Shown here: one piece after another, positions 16,920 to 26,418 of the stretch
How positions within the stretch are numbered: the stretch's first letter is position 1
Layout of the letters: each line of letters starts with the position of its first letter
Assembly: GCF_026262505.1 (NCBI RefSeq)
Contig: NC_067205.1
Location: forward strand, 1,302,001-1,366,000
Direction: 5' to 3'
Source: Trichomonas vaginalis G3
Lineage: Eukaryota > Parabasalia > Trichomonadida > Trichomonadidae
DNA: 64,000 nt
Notes under the pieces: generated by a model
Told to the model about the DNA's origin: nothing
What the model saw: the letters and a program-made list of their open reading frames with translations, nothing else
Database searches by the model: none
Program-made: the position numbers and the translations under genes

Positions 16920-17530
16920 TTTATTTTTTTCTCGCTGTGAAACGTATTCGGTCTTTTTTTTAAAAATTAATTTTTTGTTAGAGATAAGAGCTAAAACTCG
17001 GTAAACAACTTCTGTATGTCTAGAAAATTCTATCTTGCCTTTTATTTTTTTCTCGCTGTGAAACGTATTCGGTCTTTTTTTTAAAAATTAATTTTTTGTT
17101 AGAGATAAGAGCTAAAACTCGGTAAACAACTTCTTTATGTCTAGAAAATTCTATCTTGCCTTTTATTTTTTTCTCGCTGTGAAACGTATTCGGTCTTTTT
17201 TTTAAAAATTAATTTTTTGTTAGAGATAAGAGCTGACACTCGGTAAACAACTTCTTTATGTATAGAAAATTCTATCTTGCCTTTTATTTTTTTCTCGCTG
17301 TGAAACGTATTCGGTCTTTTTTTTAAAAATTAATTTTTTGTTAGAGATAAGAGCTGACACTTGGTAGACAACTTCTTTATGTATAGAAAATTCTATCTTG
17401 CCTTTTATTTTTTTCTCGCTGTGAAACGTATTCGGTCATTTTTTTAAAAATTAATTTTTTGTTAGAGATAAGAGCTAAAACTTTGCAGACAACTCCCCCA
17501 TGTCTAGCAAATTTAACATTCGCCTCCCAT
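16920..17530. repeat. Tandem satellite A, 121-bp unit, five copies
   Basis: The marker CTCGCTGTGAAACG begins at 16931, 17052, 17173, 17294 and 17415, exactly 121 bases apart. Copies differ by a few bases; the last is the most divergent (for example TTTGCAGACAACTCCC at its end), as expected at an array edge. No gene. Confidence 0.95.
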
Positions 17531-19369
17531 TTTTATATATTTGGTTTAGAATGTTCGAAAATGCGTAATATGGTCATGAATATTAATTGAAAAGAACCTT
17601 GAATTAATTCAATCTGATCTCACAAAATATTTTAAATTACAAACTTTGTAGTTTGAATGAATAATTAGTAATAAACTCAAATAACTAGTTTATTTTTGAA
17701 TAAAAATTATTTGAATATATTCAATTTTGTGAATTTTCCTTCAAAAATCAAGTTTAAATATCTTATTTGCCATATAATTATAAATACAATGAAACATATT
17801 CGAAATTGAAAAGAATGACTTTTTCTGTTCTTTCAATCATTCAATTTGAATTTTGCAATATTGGATTTCTCATTAAATAGCTATTAAAAACAACAAGCAA
17901 TTTAACTTACATTCAAATTTATTTGTGTTATATTCAATCTTCTCAAAACTTATAATTTTCGGCTATAGCATGATTATATGCTATATAATATAATAAACCT
18001 ATAATAGTATCATTCTTTCAATTATTTGAAGAGAAAACCGAAAAAATCTATTTTCGGTCTATAACATTTTAAACCTGTAAGCAAAAAAATCAAAATAGGC
18101 GTGGAATCTATTGAAATTTACAGATGATAAATTTCCTATAATATCGGCGAATTCATCCTTGGAATAGAGCAGTAAGAAGAATTTGTACAATTATCTTCAT
18201 GAATAAGTAATTAATAGTAACGCGATAAATTTTTTTGAATTCAAGGTAACTCATTTTGAATTAATTTAAATTGTATTCAAAACACCAGAACGATAATAAT
18301 AAATATGGAATATATTATTCAAGATAATATTTACCGCATATGTCCTCGATAATTCATTCAATTTTTTGATTTTAATTCCACTCTTATAGAAAATGAATTA
18401 TATTGTAAAGAATAGAGTCTAAATTCGATAAAAATTCTATTAATCAAATAAATTTCGATGTTGAAACATGTTAACACAAATTTTTGCTTAAAAACTATTG
18501 TTTCATATGCGTGCCTTATCTCTTATAGAACCCAAATAATCGTTCGATTCGAAATTTATGTCAAACCGTCAAATTTAAGCTTTTACGTCACTAACAATTT
18601 TTTATACGTATTTCAAATATTTGAAATGCCTGGGATTTGTATAATTTAGTCCACAGTGTGCTTTATAAAATCTACATATTTATTTACAACTTTTCTTTCA
18701 GACAACTCCATTTAATCATTTCTGTAAAAAATTTGTTGAAATGAAATGATTACTCATTCATAATACTCAGTATTCCTAACATTTCCAAATAGTTTAGTCG
18801 GTTTTTGCATTTTTAAAATGTTAGTCACCTTTCTCCTTCCAAAGTGAAAAAAATTGTTTAAAATATAAAAAGAATTTTTATTCGCATAGGCGACAAACAA
18901 GGATTTATAAATAAATAATGGGGCTTTGAGTATTGATCTGAATTGAATCAGATAATTAGCCGTAAAAAATCTTCTAATAACGATTTCTCATGCATGAAAG
19001 ATGGCTATGAGTGGCGTTAATGAGGGCGTTTGATAATTGGAGTTGGACATAAAATTTGGAGATCTTAATTTTTGAGAATTTTGGTGCGATCTTACTGGTA
19101 CAAGCAAGAGTATGGAAGGAGATTGAACTGAGAAAAAAACTAGAGCATGCAAAAGAATCATGCTACAGCTTAGTTGAATGTCATTTATGCAAATAAAAAT
19201 ATCTTTTTCAAATTTCAAACAAATTTTTGCCACTTTTTGAAAGAAGATAAGGTAACAAACATTTTAAAATGCAAAACCTAGACTTAAACTATGCCGAAAT
19301 GTGAGCTCACCGTTACGGTGACTAACATTTAGGAAAAATATTAGGTTTCAGAACCTTTTCAAAAATCTA
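17531..19369. other. Gene-poor AT-rich DNA
   Basis: About 1.8 kb of very AT-rich DNA. Short frames at 18458 and 18988 have no coding character. The only structure noticed is a 14-base inverted pair (AAATGTTAGTCACC at 18816, its complement at 19317) and a small palindrome GTGAGCTCAC near 19301. Nothing here can be called a gene. Confidence 0.6.
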
Positions 19370-19379
19370 TTTTTTTCAT
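19370..19379 (+). repeat. Left target-site duplication of the MULE
   Basis: TTTTTTTCAT, identical to 22154-22163 on the other side. The T run lowers its weight slightly. Confidence 0.8.
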
Positions 19380-19413
19380 GAGTGGGGGACAAACTCGCCC
19401 ATTGTCACTTTTT
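19380..19413 (+). repeat. Left terminal inverted repeat of the MULE
   Basis: Begins GAGTGGGGGACAAACTCGCC and ends CCATTGTCACTTTTT; 29 of 34 bases match the complement of 22120-22153. Confidence 0.9.
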
Positions 19414-19658
19414 CATTAACCTTAAACTTGTAATTTTCATTATTTTTAATTAACCTTATTTCTTTCCCAATTCCTGATTTATTTTATTCACTTACTATTA
19501 AAAGTCACATTTTAATAAAATATAATAATTTATTTATAGCATTTTTTACTATACTATAATAAAAAATTAATTATAATAAATTAAATGTTTATTAAATCAA
19601 ATGTTTTCTTTGCAATAATATTTTTAATGTTGAGTAAACAATGTTGGGATCAAGTGTA

Positions 19659-21035
19659 TCATTTTTTCAGACCTTTCTGAACAGCTTCAAGCATACTGAT
19701 GCATTCGACTTTTTTAAATTGTGTCATTTCTTCGAAATCTCTTGTGACTTTTTTGATAACTTTAACACTTCTCTCTGAATCCAGACCTTTAATTTGCAAC
19801 TTAATCAGGAATGAAGGAACAACACTGGAATATAACTCGATGACAAGTTCATCGAGTCGAAGATTTCGCCTTTCTGAGAAGTACTGGTGCTTCAAAACCT
19901 TGAAATGTGATTCTGCGATGTTGTTTGTTCCATCTCCTTCATTTCTATAGCGAAGCATCCACCTGTCAAGATGATGGCGCCACTGTCGGTCAAAGTATTC
20001 ACGGGCAGCAGGTTCCTCAGTTAAAATTTCTTCTAAATTGTTGTAAACTTCATCAGGACCAATTTCTTCCTCTTCAGAACCAAAGACCAATAACTTCATT
20101 AAGTTATAGAAAGTTTCGAAGTTGGAACGATCTTGAAACTTTTCAGCCTTTCTCATGACAGCGCGCAACACATGAACGCCACACCAAATGATCTGGCATA
20201 AGGGGATGGCTGTTTCAACAGCATTTGTGATTTGAGGTGCGCAGTCCATTGAAAAATAAGATGGTTCGCGATTGATGGAGCCAAAATATGCTGTGAGACA
20301 AACTTGTATATTTTCACCTGTGTCGGGCCAAACAAAAAAATACAAAAACGGAAAAACAATTGATTCCGCGAATTTGCCAGTGACGGCATAAAATGGTATG
20401 CGAGAGCGCAAGAGCTTATAAGTGGAATCAATGTGATAAGTTTGTATTTGATGTGAAAAAGCATTTGCTTCGAATGGGGCGTAATAGAAAATCATACGAT
20501 CTGGCTCGTGAATAAACTCGATGAGATCATCTGGAGAATGACTCTTAACCATGTCGACAAAAATTGCAAGAGATGTAACATCATCCGCTGAGAAACGGGT
20601 ATTGATTGCATGAAGGCGTTTAGAAAACTTTTTTAAAGCATCTGTAGATTGTTGAAACATTTCCGGAATGATCCCACTATCAAATGGGATATTAAGATCT
20701 TTGAAACACCTTAATTGTGCGTAAACACGGTCTTGATTTGATTCAAAATATCTTGTTAAATAAGATCTAGAAAAATATGATGTAATTTGTTGTGATTTGT
20801 TTGGAAAAGGGGCAGAATGATTGTGGGTGTTAATACATTTTCGTATGTGGTACTTGTCATCGGGAAGTGTATCAACAAGGAAGCGACATGGACAATTCGG
20901 CCACTTACAATTAAATTGGATTTGATTTCTTTCTTTCCTAGTTTTATATGAATAACTACAACCTGCTTGTATTTCTTGTTGCACTCCATACTTAAGCAAC
21001 TCGATATATGTGAGTTCGTGATCTTGGATCTGCAT
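19659..21035 (-). CDS. MULE transposase
   Basis: 458 residues. The N-terminus has a FLYWCH/WRKY-like zinc finger: C43, C48, C50 and C67 with H71 and H73 (CINTHNHSAPF). The catalytic domain shows HIDSTYKLL with Asp203, FSMDCAPQITNAV with Asp264, the MULE-typical WCGVH (C285, H288) and NNIAESHFKVL with Glu375, giving a complete DDE set and the C/H signature. It catalyses excision and insertion of the surrounding element. The ATG at 21035 is the first in frame, and the frame is open to its stop. No host gene overlaps. Confidence 0.92.
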   Translation of the reverse strand: MQIQDHELTYIELLKYGVQQEIQAGCSYSYKTRKERNQIQFNCKWPNCPCRFLVDTLPDDKYHIRKCINTHNHSAPFPNKSQQITSYFSRSYLTRYFESNQDRVYAQLRCFKDLNIPFDSGIIPEMFQQSTDALKKFSKRLHAINTRFSADDVTSLAIFVDMVKSHSPDDLIEFIHEPDRMIFYYAPFEANAFSHQIQTYHIDSTYKLLRSRIPFYAVTGKFAESIVFPFLYFFVWPDTGENIQVCLTAYFGSINREPSYFSMDCAPQITNAVETAIPLCQIIWCGVHVLRAVMRKAEKFQDRSNFETFYNLMKLLVFGSEEEEIGPDEVYNNLEEILTEEPAAREYFDRQWRHHLDRWMLRYRNEGDGTNNIAESHFKVLKHQYFSERRNLRLDELVIELYSSVVPSFLIKLQIKGLDSERSVKVIKKVTRDFEEMTQFKKVECISMLEAVQKGLKK

Positions 21036-21196
21036 TAAAATGAAATGATTTGAAAGAATAAAGAATTTTGAATATATTGGTCTTATTTTGATAAGCTTGG
21101 TCGTGTTTTGAATAGCTTGGCCATCTAATTCAATTATGATCTTTGAAAATTAGGTGAAATAAAACTAAACATAAATGTAAAACTAGGGATATGAAA

Positions 21197-22008
21197 TTTT
21201 GGTTGTACACCACTTGTATGTGCCGGATACCATTGTGTCAATTTTTTTCTGAAATTAACTTTAAAAGTACTAAGTAAGATCATGAGATATAGCAATATAT
21301 GTTTAAACCAACTTGTATTTTGGTTGTACACCACTTGTATGTGCCGGATACCATTGTGTCAATTTTTTTCTGAAATTAACTTTAAAAGTACTAAGTAAGA
21401 TCATGAGATATAGCAATATATGTTTAAACCAACTTGTATTTTGGTTGTACACCACTTGTATGTGCCGGATACCATTGTGTCAATTTTTTTCTGAAATTAA
21501 CTTTAAAAGTACTAAGTAAGATCATGAGATATAGCAATATATGTTTAAACCAACTTGTATTTTGGTTGTACACCACTTGTATGTGCCGGATACCATTGTG
21601 TCAATTTTTTTCTGAAATTAACTTTAAAAGTACTAAGTAAGATCATGAGATATAGCAATATATGTTTAAACCAACTTGTATTTTGGTTGTACACCACTTG
21701 TATGTGCCGGATACCATTGTGTCAATTTTTTTCTGAAATTAACTTTAAAAGTACTAAGTAAGATCATGAGATATAGCAATATATGTTTAAACCAACTTGT
21801 ATTTTGGTTGTACACCACTTGTATGTGCCGGATACCATTGTGTCAATTTTTTTCTGAAATTAACTTTAAAAGTACTAAGTAAGATCATGAGATATAGCAA
21901 TATATGTTTAAACCAACTTGTATTTTGGTTGTACACCACTTGTATGTGCCGGATACCATTGTGTCAATTTTTTTCTGAAATTAACTTTAAAAGTACTAAG
22001 TAAGATCA
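21197..22008. repeat. Tandem satellite B inside the MULE, 121-bp unit, about 6.7 copies
   Basis: The marker TTTTGGTTGTACACC starts at 21197 and recurs every 121 bases to 21923. Copies are virtually identical, so the array was amplified very recently. It lies between the transposase start and the right terminal repeat. The short frames seen in it are by-products of the repeat. The sequence is unrelated to satellite A although the unit length is the same. Confidence 0.97.
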
Positions 22009-22119
22009 TTTATTTTTGCATAATATAATGCCAATATGGTTTCTTTTGATTTTATTTCATTTATAAGCAAATCAGATTTACCCAAAAACTCCACTCCATA
22101 AGCGTTCATTTGCTAAATT

Positions 22120-22153
22120 AAAAAGTGACAATGGGCTAGTCTGTCCCTTTCTC
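22120..22153 (-). repeat. Right terminal inverted repeat of the MULE
   Basis: AAAAAGTGACAATGGGC onward to TTTCTC; complement of the left repeat with five mismatches. Confidence 0.9.
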
Positions 22154-22163
22154 TTTTTTTCAT
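22154..22163 (+). repeat. Right target-site duplication of the MULE
   Basis: TTTTTTTCAT, identical to the ten bases before the left terminal repeat. Confidence 0.8.
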
Positions 22164-22461
22164 AAATCATCTATTACGACATGTGTTGCTAATTATCTCA
22201 TGTATAATAATTTTTCAAAAATCGATTTTAAAATTGGTCGGGATAATTCCCAGGATTTCCTTTGCTAAGGCCAACGAAGCTTTTAATAATTAGCATGTAA
22301 TACATGAAAAATGCTTGACCAAATAGATAATTTTGCTTCATTCTTCCTTATGGATCAGAATTCATCTGAAAATACCCTCTACTAGGTTTTTAATCATTTA
22401 ATTTGACAAATTCATTCTTGTAAATAAGATATTTCCATTTTTGAAAACTTGTTACGCTAGA

Positions 22462-23509
22462 TTAAGGGTGCACACGAGAGGATCATGTAAACTTCAGAAA
22501 TTAGAACCTTATTTTTAGGCATTATCTTGGCTACCTATTTAGGCTCGAAAAGCAAAAAATATCAAAAAATACAACTTGAGTCCATTATGACCCTTTCATG
22601 GAGGTAGTTTTTATCCGCTAGTATTTTCCCTTTGAATCTCTTTACAATTCGAAATCAAATTCAAAACTCAGTAGAAGAAAGGAAGAATCGACTTACTACG
22701 GTTGTAATACGAATAAATACATATATTTAATTATTTTTATTTACATAATAATTGTTTGAAGCTCATATTCCATCAAATTTTTAAATAAAAACATTAAAAT
22801 GTTGAAAATGTTCATATATTTTAATAGGGTTTTGGCACTTTATTGAGGAATTACTACATACATAGTCGAACTGAACTTGATATTTTGAAATTTAAATTAT
22901 TTATCAAAATTAAAATTTAACTTGAAATTTATAATTATTTAGTCATATTTTGCATAATTCTAAGTAGATTTTGTAAAAAATCAAGAAAGAAAAATTTTAA
23001 CGTGCTTTATTTTTTCTTTTTTATAATAATACATATTATTATATAATTAACATATTCATAATGTTTCACCCTTTCAAAAATATAATCCTCCTCCTCTCAA
23101 ATAAACGTACATACGGGTGGCCTCTTTTTTCAAAAAATTAAAATTTGAAATTTTGGGCTCAAATATTAGAGATTTTTTCAACCTTCAACGATATATGTTG
23201 TCTATATCAGACCTCCTTTCTTTTTGATACTTAACATTGTTCCTAAATCTTAGCCGTTAAGGCTGTTCTGAAAATATTTTTTTTTCGAAAAAATTCGAAA
23301 AAATTCTTAAAATTCAAAAATCCCTTAATTCCTGAGGATTTTGGAAAAAAGTTTTTACATGAACATGTGTATATTATATGAAGTATATTGATAAGGTAAA
23401 AATCAAATTTTATTGCATATTCATCGAGAAAATAAACTAACGAATCCCTCAAAATTGAGAGGGTAATCCTCCTCCTCTCAAATAAACGTACATACGGGTG
23501 CACCCTTAA
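22462..23509. mobile_element. TTAA-ended non-autonomous element, about 1.05 kb
   Basis: The left end reads TTAAGGGTGCACACG and the right end, complemented, TTAAGGGTGCACCCG: 14 of 15 bases match, with TTAA at each edge. No open gene is inside. A 37-base stretch at its right end (23464-23500) is repeated directly at 23083-23119, suggesting a nested or internally duplicated end. The TTAA edges suggest piggyBac-type mobilisation, which is inference. The 149-bp MITE at 54352 has the same TTAAGGGTGC tips. Confidence 0.55.
23083..23119 (+). repeat. Direct repeat of the TTAA element's right end
   Basis: A 37-base stretch starting TAATCCTCCTCCTCTC and ending GTACATACGGGTG, identical to 23464-23500, 381 bases away. 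Confidence 0.8.
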
Positions 23510-24017
23510 TAAAGTTATCGAAATTATTCCTATTGTGATCTTCTAAAGCCCAGTTTACATATTCACATTTTAGCTATAATTGAACTTTAATCAAACATTT
23601 CTTTAAGACATTTATCTATTCAAAATCATATTATATTTCGAAACAAATGCTTTTCATATCATTTCTTTCAATCTAAAAGCTCACTCAGGCATCTTTATCT
23701 CAATGTTGTATAATAATTTCATCAAATATTATAAATAATTATAGAAAAATATTTGATCAGATGTTAACTGAACATAAGCTAAGTATAGATGCTTTTCGAA
23801 TGAAACAACAAAAAAGAGCACTCTTCATGTAGAATGACATCAAATTTGATTGTAATTTTGATATCATAAGATTTAATCAAACTTCTGTTATGATGTTCAC
23901 TCAAGGTAACAGATATAACCTCACTTACACTTCTGAAAAACACAAAATCTGACTCCTAATTCGTAACAAAAGACTATCATCTTCATTCAATATTTTTTTG
24001 ACAAAAATAAAAAAAAA
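23510..24017. other. Intergenic DNA upstream of the Beclin-like gene
   Basis: About 500 bases of AT-rich DNA. A TCATTCAATA initiator-like site lies about 30 bases before the next ATG. I see nothing else in it. Confidence 0.4.
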
Positions 24018-24941
24018 ATGAGTGAAACTTTATTCTTTGTATGCCCATCATGCCATTCATTATCTGCCATGGATACTACGTTGACAGATGATGGCATTGT
24101 GAACAAATTGGGATCAGTAATTAACCTCTCTGATCAAAGTCAATCGATGTTAATGAAAGAACTTTATGAACTTAACAAGCAATCAGGAAATGAAGAGCCA
24201 AGAAGACATTTGATATGTGTTAAGTGCATAGATAAATTCCTTGCTTACTTTAAAAATACAAATGAACTTTTCCAAAAATTTGATGTTCAAGGGAAATCAT
24301 TAGATAACATCCATTTTCTTATACCAGATCAAGAACCTCAAGAAGAGCCTAAAAAACCAATCAGAAAAATAAGCGATTCCGAAAATCAAATTATTCCGCA
24401 GACTTCTCCTAAAAAACAAGCAAATCCATCGCAACCAGATCCATCAAGATGCTTCACAATACACACTGTTTTCAGTATTTCTTTTGATGGACAATACGGA
24501 ACAATAAATTCCTGCAGAGTTGGTTCTCTGAAATCAATTCCCGTACCACTAGCAGAAATACAAACAGGATTACTATTGATCTGCAAGTATCTCAAGATAT
24601 TACTTCAGAAATCAATGATTGATTCGAGTGATTTGATTATTGACTCAAAAATTATACTTATTGTGAATGGAAAACAGCATGAATTACTTTATCCTGAGAA
24701 AAAAGCAAATGTTCCTGAGTTTAATATTGCTCTTTCAAGAATGATGTTTTTATTTGAACAATTGTTTAGCGTTTTATCTAAAAGAGCTATATCTCCACCA
24801 CATAGAATTGATTCCTCAAAAGAAACAATCAATTTGGTCAGTTACGCGCTAAATCTTAATGATCCGTTTAATTTCGTCCTTTCAATGAAGAGACTCTTAG
24901 TCAATTTGAAATCTGTGCAAATGCTCGAGACATTTATTTGA
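24018..24941 (+). CDS. Beclin-1/Atg6-like protein (BARA domain)
   Basis: 307 residues. Beclin-1/Atg6 is a subunit of the class III PI3-kinase complex that starts autophagosome formation and serves endosomal sorting. The C-terminal half matches the BARA domain: FTIHTVFSISFDGQYGTINS with GQYGTINSCRVG at 158-169 (family form GQFGTINNFRLG), then VPVPLAEIQTGL and, near the end, the membrane-binding region NLVSYALNLNDPFNF and LLVNLKS. The N-terminus has a CxxC pair (C9, C12) and a second (C67, C70), as in Beclins. It is shorter than usual (about 450 residues) because the coiled coil between the two parts is mostly absent, replaced by a Pro/Lys/Gln linker. No intron is seen. Confidence 0.75.
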   Translation: MSETLFFVCPSCHSLSAMDTTLTDDGIVNKLGSVINLSDQSQSMLMKELYELNKQSGNEEPRRHLICVKCIDKFLAYFKNTNELFQKFDVQGKSLDNIHFLIPDQEPQEEPKKPIRKISDSENQIIPQTSPKKQANPSQPDPSRCFTIHTVFSISFDGQYGTINSCRVGSLKSIPVPLAEIQTGLLLICKYLKILLQKSMIDSSDLIIDSKIILIVNGKQHELLYPEKKANVPEFNIALSRMMFLFEQLFSVLSKRAISPPHRIDSSKETINLVSYALNLNDPFNFVLSMKRLLVNLKSVQMLETFI

Positions 24942-25385
24942 TTTTTATTTATGTTTTTTAAATAATTTTTGTTATGAAATTATTTTTTTCTCTATTGAAG
25001 CGAAATTAGATGGTGTAGACATGACAAATGCAAGTGATTTGAATTTCAAGCAAATCCACATTCATTTGACTATTTTATTGAAAAATGAGAATAAAACATA
25101 GTATCATCATTAAATCACTATTAATGAACTTTTTAAACAATAGTTTTTGGAACACGAAATGTAAAGGGGAGACTTACGATTTGCGAATTGATTGTTCTAT
25201 TGTTTTTCATATAATGATATAGCTATGTAGAGATGATACGCATTCTTTATTAATCAATTACTTCATCATCGACTAGTTACACACATAGTGATTGAGTGAT
25301 GAAGAGTCAATCGATATATTTTATTGAGAAATTCATTACTATTCACACCCGTAAACACTGTAAACCTTTTCATTTTTGATCAAAA
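24942..25385. other. Intergenic DNA with an initiator-like site
   Basis: About 440 bases. Near its end is TTTTCATTTTTGATC, an Inr-like TCATTT some 15 bases before the next ATG, and ATTCACACCCGTAAA near 25340, which recurs near 38050. Nothing else is noted. Confidence 0.4.
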
Positions 25386-26258
25386 ATGGGAACTCTGTTT
25401 TCCTTTATAGGAAGAAGGGAACGGAGAAGAAATGAAGCTTTTAGAAGGAATCTGTCCGATAGGTATACTATTTTAATATATTGTAGCCATTTTCTTCAAA
25501 ATTTATCAGAATTTAATAAAAAAGTTTTAAATTTATTGGCCAATTATGGAATAATTGACGAAAAACAGATGAATAATCCTTCAATAATCAAGTTCAATTC
25601 TTCAAATAACACTTTAAATCTTTGTATTGGCAAAATCATAACTTTTCAAGTGCATTCACCAGAACCACCTAATATAGATACTTTATGTGAGTATTTGAAT
25701 ACAAATTATCAACAATCTTCAAACGAATTAGTGAAATTTCATGCAATTAAGGTAATAAACGCAGATTTTTCACCATCAAAATGTATCGAAATGAATTATT
25801 TCGGATATATTGAAGAGGAAACAGATACATACAGCATTTCCAAAAATATACTTTCATCATTAAATCCGTATTTTTTGCAGTCTCCTTATAAAGTTTCCAT
25901 CAATATCACTGATGTTCGCAAAGTAGATGATAAAAAATACTTCATTATCAAGTTTTGCGGAAATAAACTTCGATCTTTAGATGCCATGACAATACTCTCA
26001 ATAATACACGAGATATGCGAAGGAACAGTTAGTATCTCACAGATTATACAGCAATTAAACCAAAAAATTTCATCAAAAGATCACAAAAATTTGATTTTAT
26101 CAAAATTTTTCTATTTTGGGTCCTCATATACACTTCTCACAAATGTTTGGAAGAATCGATACCAAACAACTGACAATGACATCGATTTTCACTCTTATAC
26201 ACCATTGATTAACCAATGGCTGGCAGAGACATTCGTTCCATTCTGTTTAGAGTACTAG
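25386..26258 (+). CDS. Unknown protein, possibly N-myristoylated, 290 residues
   Basis: The N-terminus MGTLFSFIGRRERRR fits an N-myristoylation signal (Gly2 and Ser6) followed by a basic patch, so it may sit on the cytosolic face of a membrane. The rest is a mixed helical and beta protein without membrane segments (HFLQNLSEFNKKVLNLL, ISIIHEICEG-like helices, SYTPLINQWLAETFVPF). I do not recognise the family. It lies between Beclin-like and Sec23-like genes on the same strand. A TCATTT initiator is about 15 bases upstream. Confidence 0.6.
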   Translation: MGTLFSFIGRRERRRNEAFRRNLSDRYTILIYCSHFLQNLSEFNKKVLNLLANYGIIDEKQMNNPSIIKFNSSNNTLNLCIGKIITFQVHSPEPPNIDTLCEYLNTNYQQSSNELVKFHAIKVINADFSPSKCIEMNYFGYIEEETDTYSISKNILSSLNPYFLQSPYKVSINITDVRKVDDKKYFIIKFCGNKLRSLDAMTILSIIHEICEGTVSISQIIQQLNQKISSKDHKNLILSKFFYFGSSYTLLTNVWKNRYQTTDNDIDFHSYTPLINQWLAETFVPFCLEY

Positions 26259-26418
26259 ACATTCATATATATCTATCTTATTATTTTATATTTGTTTGTA
26301 ATAAAATTATACATATTATTCATGTTATTTTCAATTAAGCCCTGCATATTTTTCACATAAAAGACGCCAAAATTCACATGATCACTTTAATCAATACAAG
26401 TTCCATTTAAATTTTTTA
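26259..26418. other. Short intergenic spacer
   Basis: 160 AT-rich bases between two same-strand genes; ATCACTTTAA, an initiator-like site, is about 40 bases before the next start. Confidence 0.35.

Larger units (their letters stand above)
19380..22153. mobile_element. MULE (Mutator-like) DNA transposon, complete, 2.77 kb
   Basis: A full DNA transposon: terminal inverted repeats at 19380-19413 and 22120-22153 (34 bases, 29 matching, the inner 15 perfect) and a perfect 10-base target-site duplication, TTTTTTTCAT, at 19370-19379 and 22154-22163. MULEs make 8-11 base duplications, so this fits. Inside are one open transposase gene and a 121-bp tandem array. The intact duplication and open gene mean the insertion is recent and possibly active. 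Confidence 0.92.

Noticed and set aside
18458-19233. Frames of 63 and 81 codons in AT-rich DNA
   Set aside because: Composition follows the local A/T bias; no family likeness or leader.
18816-19330. 14-base inverted pair AAATGTTAGTCACC as ends of a transposon
   Set aside because: The match is short, no target duplication is seen, and such pairs are expected by chance in AT-rich DNA of this length.
21313-22003. Five overlapping 68-codon frames with the same protein
   Set aside because: They are by-products of the 121-bp satellite: each runs across unit borders and the unit length is not a multiple of three.
23243-23503. 86-codon minus-strand frame
   Set aside because: Runs through the right end of the TTAA element and has no coding character.
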